Source of the DNA: Kalaharituber pfeilii
Lineage: Eukaryota > Ascomycota > Pezizomycetes > Pezizales > Pezizaceae
Direction: 5' to 3'
DNA: 64,000 nucleotides
NCBI GenBank assembly: GCA_015179045.1
Contig: WHUZ01000056.1
Coordinates: forward strand, 248,001 to 312,000
Shown: in pieces, positions 34,865 to 46,116 of the stretch
Layout of the letters: each line of letters begins with the position of its first letter
How positions within the stretch are numbered: position 1 is the first letter of the stretch
Notes under the pieces: model-generated
Databases searched by the model: none
What the model saw: only the letters and a program-made list of their open reading frames with translations
Told to the model about the DNA's origin: nothing
Translations under genes and position numbers: made by a program

Positions 34865-35214
34865 GTCTGGTTACGAGACTAAGTCTTGTGATGATATCAG
34901 GCACATCCTTATAAGGGGATCATTTTATGCCAAGCCTCTAGTCATACTAAAACAGTTCGTAGACAATTTACGTCACATAGGTGTTTTGGATATCGCGAGG
35001 TCCTGATAGCGATATTCTGCCTTAAGACTTGATGCTACATTTGAGTACTTCGAGACTGACTCATGCGTATAGATTTTATGAAGCGTATGAATAGAGAGAA
35101 CATGGTGATCTTGTGCCCGACGAATTTGTAAGCGAGTGTCTTTCATTAAAACCTGTACTATGCCAGCAAGCTAGTCTCGTAACCAGGACCACTAACTAAG
35201 TCTAGTTACCAGAC
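34865..35214. mobile_element. ~350-bp MITE of the TAGTCTCGT family
   Basis: The left end GTCTGGTTACGAGACTAAGT and the right end, read inverted, GTCTGGTAACTAGACTTAGT agree at 17 of 20 positions. TA borders both (34863-34864 and 35215-35216). A second, internal copy of the GTCTCGTAACCAG motif lies at about 35174-35186, so the right end is a double or composite end. No coding potential. Confidence 0.7.
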
Positions 35215-35216
35215 TA

Positions 35217-36784
35217 CCAGCAAGCCTAGATGTAAAGTTGATAAAATCTCTGATACTGTTCCCAAGATAGGTGCAAGCTGTGCCGATTACAAATCTACCA
35301 GCTGCGTAAAGTCGCATGTAATAATTCCATTGGGTCAAAGCTGGCGCCTCGGCTGTTAATGTAAATTGAACACCAGAGCCAACCAGAGTTGCTCCCATAT
35401 ATACCATAGTTTGGAGCCTATATTAGGGCGCAAAACCTATCTCAACGTTTATGAATTTGTATCAGGCCAGTCTCGTAAAGCTGCATCGCCGTCAGCATAA
35501 GGAGTAAAGTTTTCTCATGTGCAGGACTGGCTTTTGTTGTAGTCGGGCATCTCCTTCCTATTGTAAGTGAAAGCAGCGCTGCGTGTGAGGCGTTAGATGA
35601 TATCTAATGGTTCGAGACAATTTATTTGAGACTGGATATCTAAGCGTTAAGCATGTTCTGATGCGGCGTGGGGACTTGTTCCATGTAGCTATTTTGTGGA
35701 GCATTGGAGTGTATCCGGTGTTCTACGTTTAGATGGGCATTAAACAGATAATAGTCTGGCACGAAAACAATTAAATAGGTAATTTCTCTGCTATTACTGT
35801 ACCTTATCAAGGCTATTATATAGAAATGTCAGTATATTGAATGGCAAATTTATCATGTATCCAGAAATCACTTGGTATGTTGGGAGGCTAGTTTAGAGAA
35901 CACTGTTGGGATGGCGCGTGCGGTGTGCCAACTGGTCATGGATTGGATGGAATGTCCTGTTCTCGTGCCCAGACTTTAATGTTCCTGTCGTTCCGCGTAT
36001 GTAGCTCACTTGATCAGCACCGGGGCTAGTAGCGCGGATTGTTCACATCAAGGCTTTCCCAGGCGTTTAGGGGGACGAGGCTAGTCTAGCCTCAGGCTCA
36101 GGAACACAAGTACAGATGTTTGACAGGCAATTCACCTTCTCAGTGCACACAGTTTCACATTTTGATCCCAAGATGAGCGAGAGTTGTAGCCCTGTTGGTT
36201 GCCCAACGTGCAGAGCTGCACCCTAATAATGCTGAGCCGGGAAAACTATAACTCAAAGCCCATTCAAATTTTCATATGCCATTCCAATGCAGAAGGCACG
36301 GGAACCTTCTTTATGGAGTCAGCTGAGTGTAACCTCCCGTCCAGTAGGAATGGGAGATGCGACATCTAGGTTTGTCATGTCACGTAAATTGTTTCCAGTC
36401 CTCATGCCTGCGCTGTGTCATGTAAGGATGATTAAGGTACCATCCTCATTTTGCCGCCAACCAAACAGCCCGATCAGGCACAGTTCGAACCCCGACAATG
36501 GACAAAACAGGAATTAGGAAGATTTGCCGGACAGCCTCAGAGGATCAACTCGTCTGACTTGAAGCCCACCCCCTCCTCCCGACCCTCCTAGCACCCGTGA
36601 ACAACCTTCTTTTCACGATTACCATTCTATTCCATGGATCTACTCCAAGCAAGGCTTACTTGTGAGAATTTAATACTCACACCTCTCTAATAGGTAATTT
36701 CAACATTTTTGCTGTAACAGCGAGAGCCCAACTCTGGCCAGCAGTCCTCTCCTGCTCAGTTATCGCAGAATCACGACGTGCAAG
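35217..36784. other. Spacer and PKA promoter, no gene recognised
   Basis: Short frames only. A further GTCTCGTAA match lies at about 35470. The 200 bp before the kinase start are C- and A-rich. Confidence 0.4.
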
Positions 36785-38460
36785 ATGAGCGCCTCAAAAG
36801 TCATCACAAGAGGCCCGGCGTACTCTGGTCAGGAGTATCTCCACTACACGGCTGCCATGTTACCAATGGACCTGACACGACCCCAGGGAACAACGCAAAA
36901 TCCAATAGAATGCATTATGGGGAATACAGAAAGCATCGTCAACAAGACTGAACCAGCAGACGCGGATACAGAGATGTACGATAGTTGTCAACCCGAAGAA
37001 AAATTCGAGAGATCTGATTTCCACTTTCTAACAACTCTTGGGTATATTTTCCTTCGTACGCATATTACCCTGATAAATGCTTATGGCCAACGCCGCAGTA
37101 CTGGAACGTTTGCAAGGGTTTGGCTAGTGAAGCCAACGAAAGACATTAGGGGAAAAGTTAGCAGATCAGAATTGTATGCTTTGAAAATTTTACGGAAAGC
37201 GGATGGTCAGTTGATACAGTCCCAAATTCAAAAACTGGATGAGCATGACTGATAGGAAATACTTAGTTATCCGTTTAAAGCAATGTGAACACACAAGAAA
37301 CGAACGAACCATACTGTATCATTGCCGACGGCATCCCTTCATCACGCGGCTAGTAGACTCTTGGAGTGATTGGAATTCACTGTACCTCCTGGTATGCTCA
37401 ACGATAATCCGTCTCCGGGTGGAAATCAGCTAACTCAAACATATAGTTGGACTATGCACCAGGTCTGGAACATTGTAATTCCATTAAATTTGTTGGAAGT
37501 TCACAACTGACTGAATTTGACAGGAGGAGAGCTGTTCAGTTACTTGCGCCGTAACGTTCGCTTCCCAATAGATATCACGCAGTTCTATGCTGCGGAAATC
37601 ACATCTGTCTTAGCTTTTCTTCATCGCAATGGGGTTGTGTATCGAGACCTGAAGCCGGAAAATATCATGATCGATGCTCGGGGTCACATAAAGTTGGTAG
37701 ACTTTGGATTCTCGAAGGCTGTTGGTGACTGTACGTACCGTTTCGTTTTACCAAATAGGGATCTTAAAGAGAGCTGATTGAAGATTGGTTCAAATAGTTG
37801 AAACGTATACGTTATGCGGTAGGTAGTATGAATACTATTCTACATTCTAGTATACTGATATACTACTGTTAGGTACGCCTGAATATATAGCTCCTGAGGT
37901 TCTAGTAACAAAAGGTCATGGCAAAGCTGTAGATTGGTGGGCTTTGGGGGTCTTCATTTTTGAGCTCGCGTGTGGTTATCCTCCGTTTTACGACTCAAAT
38001 CCACATAAAATTTATGAGAAGTAGGCTAAATGCGTTCTGCATCTAAGAAAATATACTCATATGTTCTTAGGATCCTTGCAGGGAAAATTTTGTTCCCTTC
38101 AGCTTTGAACTTACCAGAAGCATTTCAAGATATTGTGAGGCAACTTTGTACCAAAGACCTCTCGGCTAGGCTTGGAAATCTACGAGGTGGTGGTGAAGAT
38201 GTAAAAAAAACATCCTTTCTTTAAGAATATCGATTGGGAAGAGCTGGAAAAGAAGACAAGTCCGGTATGGATATGACTCTGTTATGCTTTGATCTGGATG
38301 AAATACTGAAGTACATTATTAGGGGCCAATTGTTCCAGATCTTGAGTCTCCTGAGGACACGAAGTACTTTGACCAGTACCCTCCTCAGGAACAGCAAAAT
38401 CCTGACGACTACACACTTTCAATGTATGATCGATGGGAGAACTATTTCAGAGATTTCTAG
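36785..38460 (+). CDS. cAMP-dependent protein kinase catalytic subunit-like, with apparent 1-nt frameshift
   Basis: Nine exons: 36785-37041, 37099-37205, 37267-37391, 37447-37462, 37524-37730, 37798-37818, 37873-38020, 38071-38264 and 38323-38460. They sum to 1213 nt, one more than a multiple of three. About 85 divergent N-terminal residues precede the PKA core. Landmarks: [19 protein letters not shown] (P-loop, with Ala in place of the third Gly), YALKIL (ATP Lys), [17 protein letters not shown], the activation segment [25 protein letters not shown] and a C-terminal YFRDF, the FxxF hydrophobic motif of AGC kinases. A run of eight A at 38203-38210 shifts the frame inside the conserved VKKHPFF block; seven A would restore it and connect to an intact tail. 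It may be a sequence error, a real null allele, or (less likely) a 25-nt intron. Both a 16-nt and a 21-nt exon are required. Confidence 0.88.
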
Positions 38461-39066
38461 CACGTATATATCTGCATGCGGCGTTCTGGTGACTGTTCCC
38501 AACAGCGCAAGCGGCTTTAATATCATAATATATTTTTTTAATTTAACATAACCCTTCTGGTTTCTTTTTCCTTCTCCTTTTCTGCCTTATTTTCTTCGCG
38601 TCTCCCTGTGTATTTCTTTTCAATTTGTTTATGGCACTATTTTTGATATCCTTTGTTGCAATGCATCACGAATTTCCTTAATTGACTAGTCTGGGCTTCC
38701 AGAGTTTCTTGTGTACGCTTTCATTTTACTGTACTGTACAGCCGCTTTACTTGCTCTTCTGATCCGGTTGCTGGAGTGTGTGGCTAGGCTCGGTGTAAGG
38801 TTAGCTTGGCTGGGATGACCGAATTTCCGAACATGTGTATTTAGATTAATTGCTTGGTAGAGATGCCGCCAGCAGGAGAGAGAGGGACCAGCTGCCGGAT
38901 CTCAGGTACGCAACTGATCAAGCCCCGCGTGTATCCGCGGCCTCTTCAGCAGGGCACTTGGGCCTGTCGTTATAAACAAGCTGGCGTATCAGCAGGGTGT
39001 ATTGGCAGTGCTAGGAAACGTCAGCCTTCCAAGCACGACAGAAGCAACAATCGCTGCAGCGAAGCA
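38461..39066. other. Spacer between PKA and acyl-CoA synthetase
   Basis: Pyrimidine-rich 3' flank of the kinase (38545-38640), then the synthetase promoter. No separate gene seen; the frame open upstream of 39067 lacks conserved sequence. Confidence 0.5.
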
Positions 39067-41622
39067 ATGAGTTCACTTTTGGCCCTGCGTCTCCCATCCC
39101 TTGCGCGGCAGCGAACGCTATTCAGGCTCGGGTACACCAGCGCTGCCCGAAGCCTTCTCACCCAATCGCACTATAAGGGCCCGTCGTCTGTAAGTGGACT
39201 ACCGTCGTTGAAGCGTGTCGTGAGTGCCTTGATATCTAATTGCAGCTTCCGCACCCACAGCCTCCATTACTGGAATACACACTCGGCAACTATTTGGCAG
39301 AGGTTGCATCTCAGCATGGGGACTCTAATGCGTAATCTTCCCTTCTTGCATTTCAGTCATCCACTGGGGTAGTGCAGTACTTACTGTAATGTGCTACTCC
39401 AGAGTGATTTCTCGACATCAAGGCGCACGGTTAACCTACTCTCAACTACATGAGCAGAGCACTACACTTGCCTGCGGGCTACTCGGTACTGGAGTCAAGA
39501 AGGGGGACCGAGTAGCCGTGTCACTTGGTAATAACATCGAGTATGCCATTCTCCATTACGCATTGTTTAAGATTGGCGCCATCCTGGTGAGAACCGTGCA
39601 CATGATAGAATCGTTTGCAGACCTTGCTCATATTAAAGTGACTACCAGGTACCTCTGAACCCCTCGTTTAACGAAGGCCAAGTGGTGGCTGCTTTGAACC
39701 ACCTAGATTCCACCCACCTCATAATTTCACTGGAAGCGAATCTATCCTGGAAACCGCCAAGGTCGAATATACCACTACTCCAGAGCATCATCCCATCCTT
39801 GGAGAGCTCTCGAGTACAATCTGAGCTCGTCCCCTCGCTCAAATCTGTCATTGTGGTTGATAACAGCATGGGACGTATTAATGCAACCCGGTTGAAGGCT
39901 GTTACGCCCTTTAGGGATATAATAAACAATGAGTTTTCGGGCCGGAGTGAGATAGCAAAGATTCCGTTAAGCCCGGATGAAATTATCAATATTCAGTTCA
40001 CCAGCGGGTAAGGGGCTTTTCTTGAACAGGAGAGATTGACATGGGGGGGCTTGGGTACGATACTCACAAACTGGTGTGTTGGCAGGACAACGTCGATGCC
40101 AAAGGCAGCTTGTTTGACGCATAGGTCAATACTGAATAATGGTAAAAGTATTGGCGATCGAATGTTGTTAACGCACAAAGATGTCGTATGTTGCCCGCCG
40201 CCTCTTTTCCAGTGAGACTCTCATTCCCACAGCGTGGAAGCTGATCACAAGAAGCTGATGTATGAGACAGTTGCTTTGGGAGTGTGCTTGGATATATGGC
40301 ATGTGCCACACACGGTATGTGAGGAGACGCTGCTGAACAAAGCACTATTCAGTACTCACAAAGTATCACAGGTTCCGCAATCGCCTTTCCCGCCGAGGCC
40401 TTCGACCCTCTCGCCACCCTCAAAACCGTCCAAGAAGAGAAATGCACTGCCCTCTACGGCGTTCCAACCATGTTTACCGCCGTCCTCGAGCTCCTCCAGA
40501 ACGGCGCCGTGCCATACGAGGGATTCGAGTACCTACGGACTGGGATTGCAGCAGGGTCGAGTGTGCCTGCGGAGCTAATGAAGAAACTGCATAAAATTTT
40601 GAATTTGACCGAGTTGAGTGGGTGATTTTATCTTTGACATTGGGTTATTCAAGATATTAGATAATAATGTGGTTGGTGTATAGCTATTTGCTACGGGATG
40701 ACAGAGACTTCGCCTGTTTCTGCGCAGACAACCACAGATGATCCGTTAATTAAACGTCTTGATAGCGTAGGACGACTTCTTCCACACGTAGAGTATGTGC
40801 TTTGCCGGATTTTACTTGTCTTGAGCTCAATGGCACCTAACAATCCCCATCACACAGAGCCAAAGTGGTATCCTCAACAGATCGGACAAAAATTCTCCCA
40901 GTCGGCGAAAAAGGGGAACTCGCAGTCTCAGGCTACCTTGTACAGAAGGGGTACTGGAATGATCCGGTGAAAACAGCAGAGGTGATGATAAAAGATGCCG
41001 ATGGGAAAGTTTGGATGCATGTGGGTGTGCAACATACATAAAGATGTGGGAATGAGGGTAATTATCAAGGAATGCTGACAGGATATGTAGACAGGGGATG
41101 AAGCGGAGATGGACGTGGAGGGGTATATCAAGGTTTGCAATGGCTTACTGTTATTGAATACAGATGTAGAAATGCTAATGTCATGGGTAGATTACGGGAC
41201 GCCTGAAAGACATCATCATCCGTGGCGGAGAGGTATCCTTTCTCCCGCTTCCTTGCCTTTACCCTTCAAACTCACCATCTCCCATTCTAACTCTAACATT
41301 AATCCAGAATATCCACCCCCTTGAAATTGAAAACTGCCTCTTCGCCCACCCCTCCATCGCAGAAGTCTCCGTCGTCGGCGTCAAAGACGAGCGCTATGGC
41401 GAAGTGGTTGCAGCGTTCATCATCCCGCGCGAGAATGCAAGTTCTCGCATTACGCCTGCCGAGGTGAGAGATTGGGTAAGAGGAAAGCTCTCGAGGCACT
41501 TGGTACCAAGATATGTTTTTTTTACGGATAGCTACCCCAAGACAGCGAGTGGGAAGATTATGAAATACGTATTGAGGGAGATGGGGGAGAGATTGGTTGC
41601 AGAGGGGGAGGGGTTGGAGTAG
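39067..41622 (+). CDS. Acyl-CoA synthetase, ACSF2-like, mitochondrial, 612 residues
   Basis: Twelve exons: 39067-39189, 39246-39331, 39403-39586, 39649-40007, 40086-40211, 40271-40314, 40372-40617, 40684-40792, 40858-41020, 41091-41132, 41191-41232 and 41308-41622; 1839 nt in frame. It is an AMP-forming ligase that activates a fatty acid through an acyl-adenylate to the CoA thioester. Adenylation motifs: TSGTTSMPKAA (phosphate loop), LYGVPTMF, ICYGMTETSP, TGDEAEMDVEGY, GRLKDIIIRGGENIHPLEIE and PKTASGKIMKY with the catalytic C-terminal Lys. The start MSSLLALRLPSLARQRTLFR is a good mitochondrial presequence; the end (GEGLE) is not a peroxisomal signal. The HCFGSVLGYMACATHGS and GGENIHP blocks are typical of medium-chain/ACSF2 enzymes; chain-length preference cannot be read from sequence. 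An upstream in-frame Met cannot be excluded. Confidence 0.9.
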
Positions 41623-42695
41623 CTGATTCTTGGATGTGGATGATTAGGCGGAGATAAGAGTTTGGGTTTTATGAACTTCGAGCTTCAATGGGGGGTGTAT
41701 TTGAACGGTGTGGTTAATTTTGGATCATGAGATGCTTTGTGTATTTATGAATTGTTATTTGTGAATTACGTTTGAATGTACTTTTTACTGCAGATATCAG
41801 TCATGAATGACATCTTGTAGAGTTTGCAGGACAAATATCTCAAAACACATCAAGCTTAACTGATGATATAAATAACAGGCCGCTGCCTATACTTGGCCCA
41901 ACAATCTCGGTGGTTGGAAGAAAATGATAGCAGCAAGACGTAACCAAGTGATAATATATCGCAAAATGGGTAGCAAGTGGATGGACGGAGTACATTTTGC
42001 AATCTTTTGCAATCATTGCTTCCAAACTAGTAGCGCCAACACAAACAGTGGGACACATAACACGGTTAGAGATTGACATGACACCTGTTCGACGTTCGTA
42101 ATCCCAACTATATTGCATGCAACAGCTTCAATACTGTACCAGAAACGAAACATAGAAAAAAATTAAGGTATATTTGCAAGCTTTAATAACAAGTAATAAG
42201 AAAAAGAGGAAAAAACGGATAAGAGTACGAAAGGGTTGAGGGATCAGCAAAGAAGGGCTTCGACGACATAATAAAACATAAACACAAAGAAGGGTAAAAA
42301 AAAAAAGAAAAGAAAAGAAAAGAAATATTAAGTGACGCATCTTCTTCCATCCCTTCCCATCCCTTCCGCTCCTCTTCTCCAAATAAAAATACCTAATAAG
42401 AAAAAGGAAAAGAAAATGTAAGGATATTGTGTGCGCTTCTTCGCTGATGATTTTCCCCTGGTGATTGTCGTGTGGGCTTGTCCATAATGCACACTTCCAC
42501 AACTCCCTTGTCGAACAAAAGCCCCGCTTAACGCCCGTCCCCTTGCTAATTGATTAAACTCATCCGCCCGTATTGAATTGCATTGCGTTTATTGTTCCCC
42601 GTTCTCCACTGGACCGCCCTGTTCACGGACCATTCTTGCCTCACTAAATGCAAGCATTAGCATGCTCCTCAAATGCCATGAGATATGGATGGTCC
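41623..42695. other. Convergent spacer
   Basis: No gene recognised. On the septin coding strand its 3' flank is T-rich (T10 and TTTTC repeats at 42298-42330). Frames here, including a Leu/Phe-rich 124-codon one, reflect that bias. Confidence 0.5.
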
Positions 42696-44240
42696 CTACA
42701 TTTCTTTAAGCTGAGACTCACGGGCGAGAAGCTCTTGTCTCTTCTCATTGATCTCACGTTGAACCTTAATCTCAATCTCTCTGAGCTTCTCCTCTTCACG
42801 CCTCAGTTGCTCCTCCTTAAGTCTGACTGATTGAGAAGCGAGATCCTCCGGGTTCATTGAACTGTCACTTCAAACAGTTTACCATTGATAAGCAAGTTCT
42901 CAGAGAAAAAGGAAATGTCAGGAGATACTTACGCCGCAGAGCCACCTTCAACTGACTTAGACAGCTTCTCAGTTCTATAGTTCTCGTATAGGAAGTCATG
43001 CGTGATTTCCTTCAGATCTGCTAAGTGGGAGTGGAGTAAAGCTGATCGAATGGCAAGGAAGTCGGAATGCCTTGGGTTCTCAACCTCGACAACCCCCCAT
43101 GGGTATTGCCTTGCACGTACGCGGCGGCCTCCAATCTCAACAACCTCCTCGCTACCAACAATAGCGAATGGCATCAATGACCTCAACTCAGCATTCTCCT
43201 CGACTGTATCCTCGTCGTCCTCCTCGATGTCGTATGGGAAGTTGTATACTGGGATGCGGTAGTGCTCAATATCCTCCATAACCAACTTCTTTGACTCGGC
43301 AAGCTCAGCAGGTGTAAGGGAGTCGGCCTTTCCAATGACAGGGATGACGTTGACACGAGGTGAGAGACGCTTCATCAATTCGATGTCCAGTTCACGAAGG
43401 CTTTTTGCGGTTAGTTTTTTTTTCTTTTTAAACACAGCTTTTTGGATGTAGAGAGCCCTACCCATGGCCGGTTGGGGTGATGAAGTACAAGAGGGCATGG
43501 ACACGATTGTCCCTGAAACGTGGGTTACGTTTGATTCGGGACTCTTCGGCGAGAATATCATCATATTGACGCTCCAGATAGCCTACAATCTCTCCAAAAC
43601 TATCATAACGTTAGAATTTCTGAGAGGGTGGGTTTGACGACAACCTACCTTGCTTCATTGTCAATCTGATCACCAAAACCAGGAGTATCGACGATTGTCA
43701 ATGATATGCGTGTTCCCTCTTCATCGAGTTCTGCGTGCAGCCGTTAGTAAACCCTTTGTTCCAAGATGTGATGCCGTTTATCGGTTCGTGCGTACCGACT
43801 GTGACGGGCTTAATTTTAACACCCTCCTCGATGTGAGCATTGGCAGCATCATCGGCGTCCTTTCCTTCCAAAACCTTTTTCCCACAGAGGGTGTTGACGA
43901 ATGTGGTTCGGCCTGTCGATGGAGCTCAGTTGATCCGTTACGTGTTGTAAGGGGAGGGAAGACACATACCAGTTCCCGATGCTCCACAGACCATCAGACA
44001 GAACTGAATCCCCTTCTTGACATTTTTCTTGCGTCGGATCTGTTGGACAAACATTGAGGCATCAGTATATGTTGAGAAATTCGAACGTGTAGACTGTGCA
44101 CTTCGTTGTGCTTCGATCCCCTGTCATTGCCAACAGCCAATTCGACCGATAGGAAGACGTAACCCAATTGAAGACGGGGCAAGGTGCATTTTTGTATGGG
44201 AGGCTAATTATGTACATACCGCGCTGAGTGGAGAAGACAT
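42696..44240 (-). CDS. CDC11: Septin, CDC11/AspA type
   Basis: Seven exons: 44240-44220, 44039-43970, 43912-43796, 43730-43649, 43599-43462, 43400-42933 and 42861-42696; 1062 nt, 353 residues. Septins assemble into heteromeric filaments at septa and polarised sites. The polybasic IRRKKNVKKG before the G domain is the usual lipid-binding stretch. The GTPase motifs are GASGTGRTT (P-loop with Arg in place of the usual Lys, as in Cdc11-type septins), DTPGFG and GKAD. The septin-unique element continues through YPWGVVEVENPRHSDF and LKEITHDFLYENYR. A short Glu/Arg/Leu-rich coiled coil ends the protein (VRLKEEQLRREEEKLREIEI). The GASGTGRTTFVNTLCGK and RIKRNPRFRDNRVHALLYF blocks favour Cdc11/AspA over Cdc3, Cdc10 or Cdc12. 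The first exon encodes only seven residues; its joining to exon 2 is the least certain step. Confidence 0.93.
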
Positions 44241-44343
44241 GGCTTATAGGTTATAGCGTGCTGGAGTTCGTTTGCAGCAGGAACTGGAGCCTTCTAAGGA
44301 CCTCGCGATGGGGGTTTTGTTCGTGCAGGACCGACTCTGGGGG

Positions 44344-44420
44344 AGGGGGGGGCAGAAGGGGGGGGGGGGGGGATGGGAGGGGGTGTTATCGAAGACGGGG
44401 GTCTGGGGAGTCTGGGGAGG

Positions 44421-44454
<34 letters not shown>
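44344..44454 (+). repeat. G tracts, including 31 consecutive G
   Basis: Runs of G (15 at 44358-44372 and 31 at 44424-44454, with several shorter ones) lie 100-210 bp upstream of the septin start codon. They could form G-quadruplexes. The Gly-rich and Pro-rich frames over them are not genes. Confidence 0.95.
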
Positions 44455-44455
<1 letters not shown>

Positions 44456-46116
44456 AGAGCAGGTGGAATTGATGGACTGACTGAGCCTGAGAAGCGGGAG
44501 ACAGCGTTAGAGGGCAATTTACTTTCGACGCTCACTTTTCTGGCTCCTTGCCAGCTGCTTGCTGTTCCCTTGTGCTTCTGAATAATTTGACCCCTTTTCC
44601 TGCCCGAGCAGGCGGGCGGGCAGAGGCCTCTGGGCCAATAACACGCCAGCACCCGTCCCTGCCAAGAGAGGCCCGAGGGCCAAGGGCAGAAACCTACTGG
44701 GCTCCATGGAACTCTGAGCATGTTGGAACGGCCGCTAGTGCCATTACGAGCGGCCTCCTATTCTCCTGCGCGAGGGCGGAGGCGTATTGTAGTCTGGTTG
44801 CAGCGTATTGGGGCCGCGATACCACCCATACACTTGTAGAGCACTTTGCACAGCGCTGTACGTAACGTGTAGCGAGCCGCTGGGAAGCGCGCAGCAGCTG
44901 CGCGGGTGCGATACCTAGCCGCATGCAACAGCCACTCCATTTTCGAGGGAATCTTTCCGCGCGTTTGGTGACTAAGGACTTGTGTAAGTACCTATGCCAG
45001 GATCTTCGCATGACAGGCGTAACTCTCAGCACTGCAGCTTGTCCTCCACCGCTCATTAAACACTACTATCCACCCAAAAGAAGTTATCCCTCAGACTGGG
45101 CACTTTCCAAGTGGACAAGCCAATACCATATCAAGATTGATCTTTGCTACGTGTACTGCAACTCTACATAAGTGAAACTGTAGTAACACTCAGGCTTGGT
45201 CTTGGTAGTCCCTAAATTTGTAAGTCAGCGCTGTATGCTGCACATGCTTGTCCAGGGATTTCATTGGTAGCTCGATAGAAGCAACGATAGCTACAGCCCT
45301 ATTATAATTGAGGATCTGAGCTAGAGTCGAATATAGGAAATCGAAAGAAGCAGGCAGGTTATACTTGCAGACCAGCTTCAACCTCATCTGGATATCTCTA
45401 GAATAATCTTCACATAAAAGCTAACTGTCACGTTCAATTAACAGACTACTAGTTCCCATTGGTGGCATCAATCTATATGCAGATAGCAGTATTATATAAT
45501 CGAACACTACATATATCTAACGGCGCACTAAATTACAGTATCACCCGTGGAATGCGCGTGTGACGTGCGAGCTATCATAGACGGATTGTGTCATGCGTGA
45601 GCAATTCCATGACGACTCTATCATTTTCGGGCTGTGAAACGTGAATCAACCATTGCACAAGATAAGCTGAAGGCATATAAACGACTGAATCATTCGCTCC
45701 CCTTCAGCCTCGTGTCTTTTTCATTAGAACTTTTCGAGCTTTCGCTTACCGATCGGTGCCGATAAATTGCGAAGGCAGGCTCAGGCCATCAAACGTGCTT
45801 GGCGCAATGTGAGTCCTGTTTATGCAGCATAATCGCACCAACTGACTAATCCGAACAGTTCCATTCTTTGCATGAAGAAGGCCGTTCTACTCTCGTGATA
45901 CTAACAGGGTTTAGAGCTTCCCCAACTGGCGAGACCGCCAAACTGATAGCTTGCTCGGAAGCTCCCCCAAACAGCATCTCTTAACTTCCTGTCAACAACA
46001 ACTACCCGCCCCTTTGTCGCTCTTCAGCAGCGCAGTGCGCATAGATACAGCATTTTTATCGCCTGAGTAATAAAAGCAACCAACGTTAAACTTCGGTGCT
46101 CGCGGCCAAAAACAAA
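44455..46116. other. Divergent septin/PROPPIN spacer, no gene recognised
   Basis: A GC-rich half (44600-44950) is followed by an AT-rich half. Overlapping frames on both strands are unsupported. Confidence 0.4.

Noticed and set aside
36478..36500. Possible tRNA B box (AGTTCGAACCCCG)
   Set aside because: No A box at a suitable distance and no cloverleaf could be drawn.
38201..38225. 25-nt GT-AG intron in the PKA gene
   Set aside because: It restores the frame but removes the conserved HPFFK residues and is far shorter than all other introns (about 50 nt or more).
44386..44721. Pro-rich 111-codon frame near the septin promoter
   Set aside because: The Pro run is the G homopolymer read on the opposite strand.
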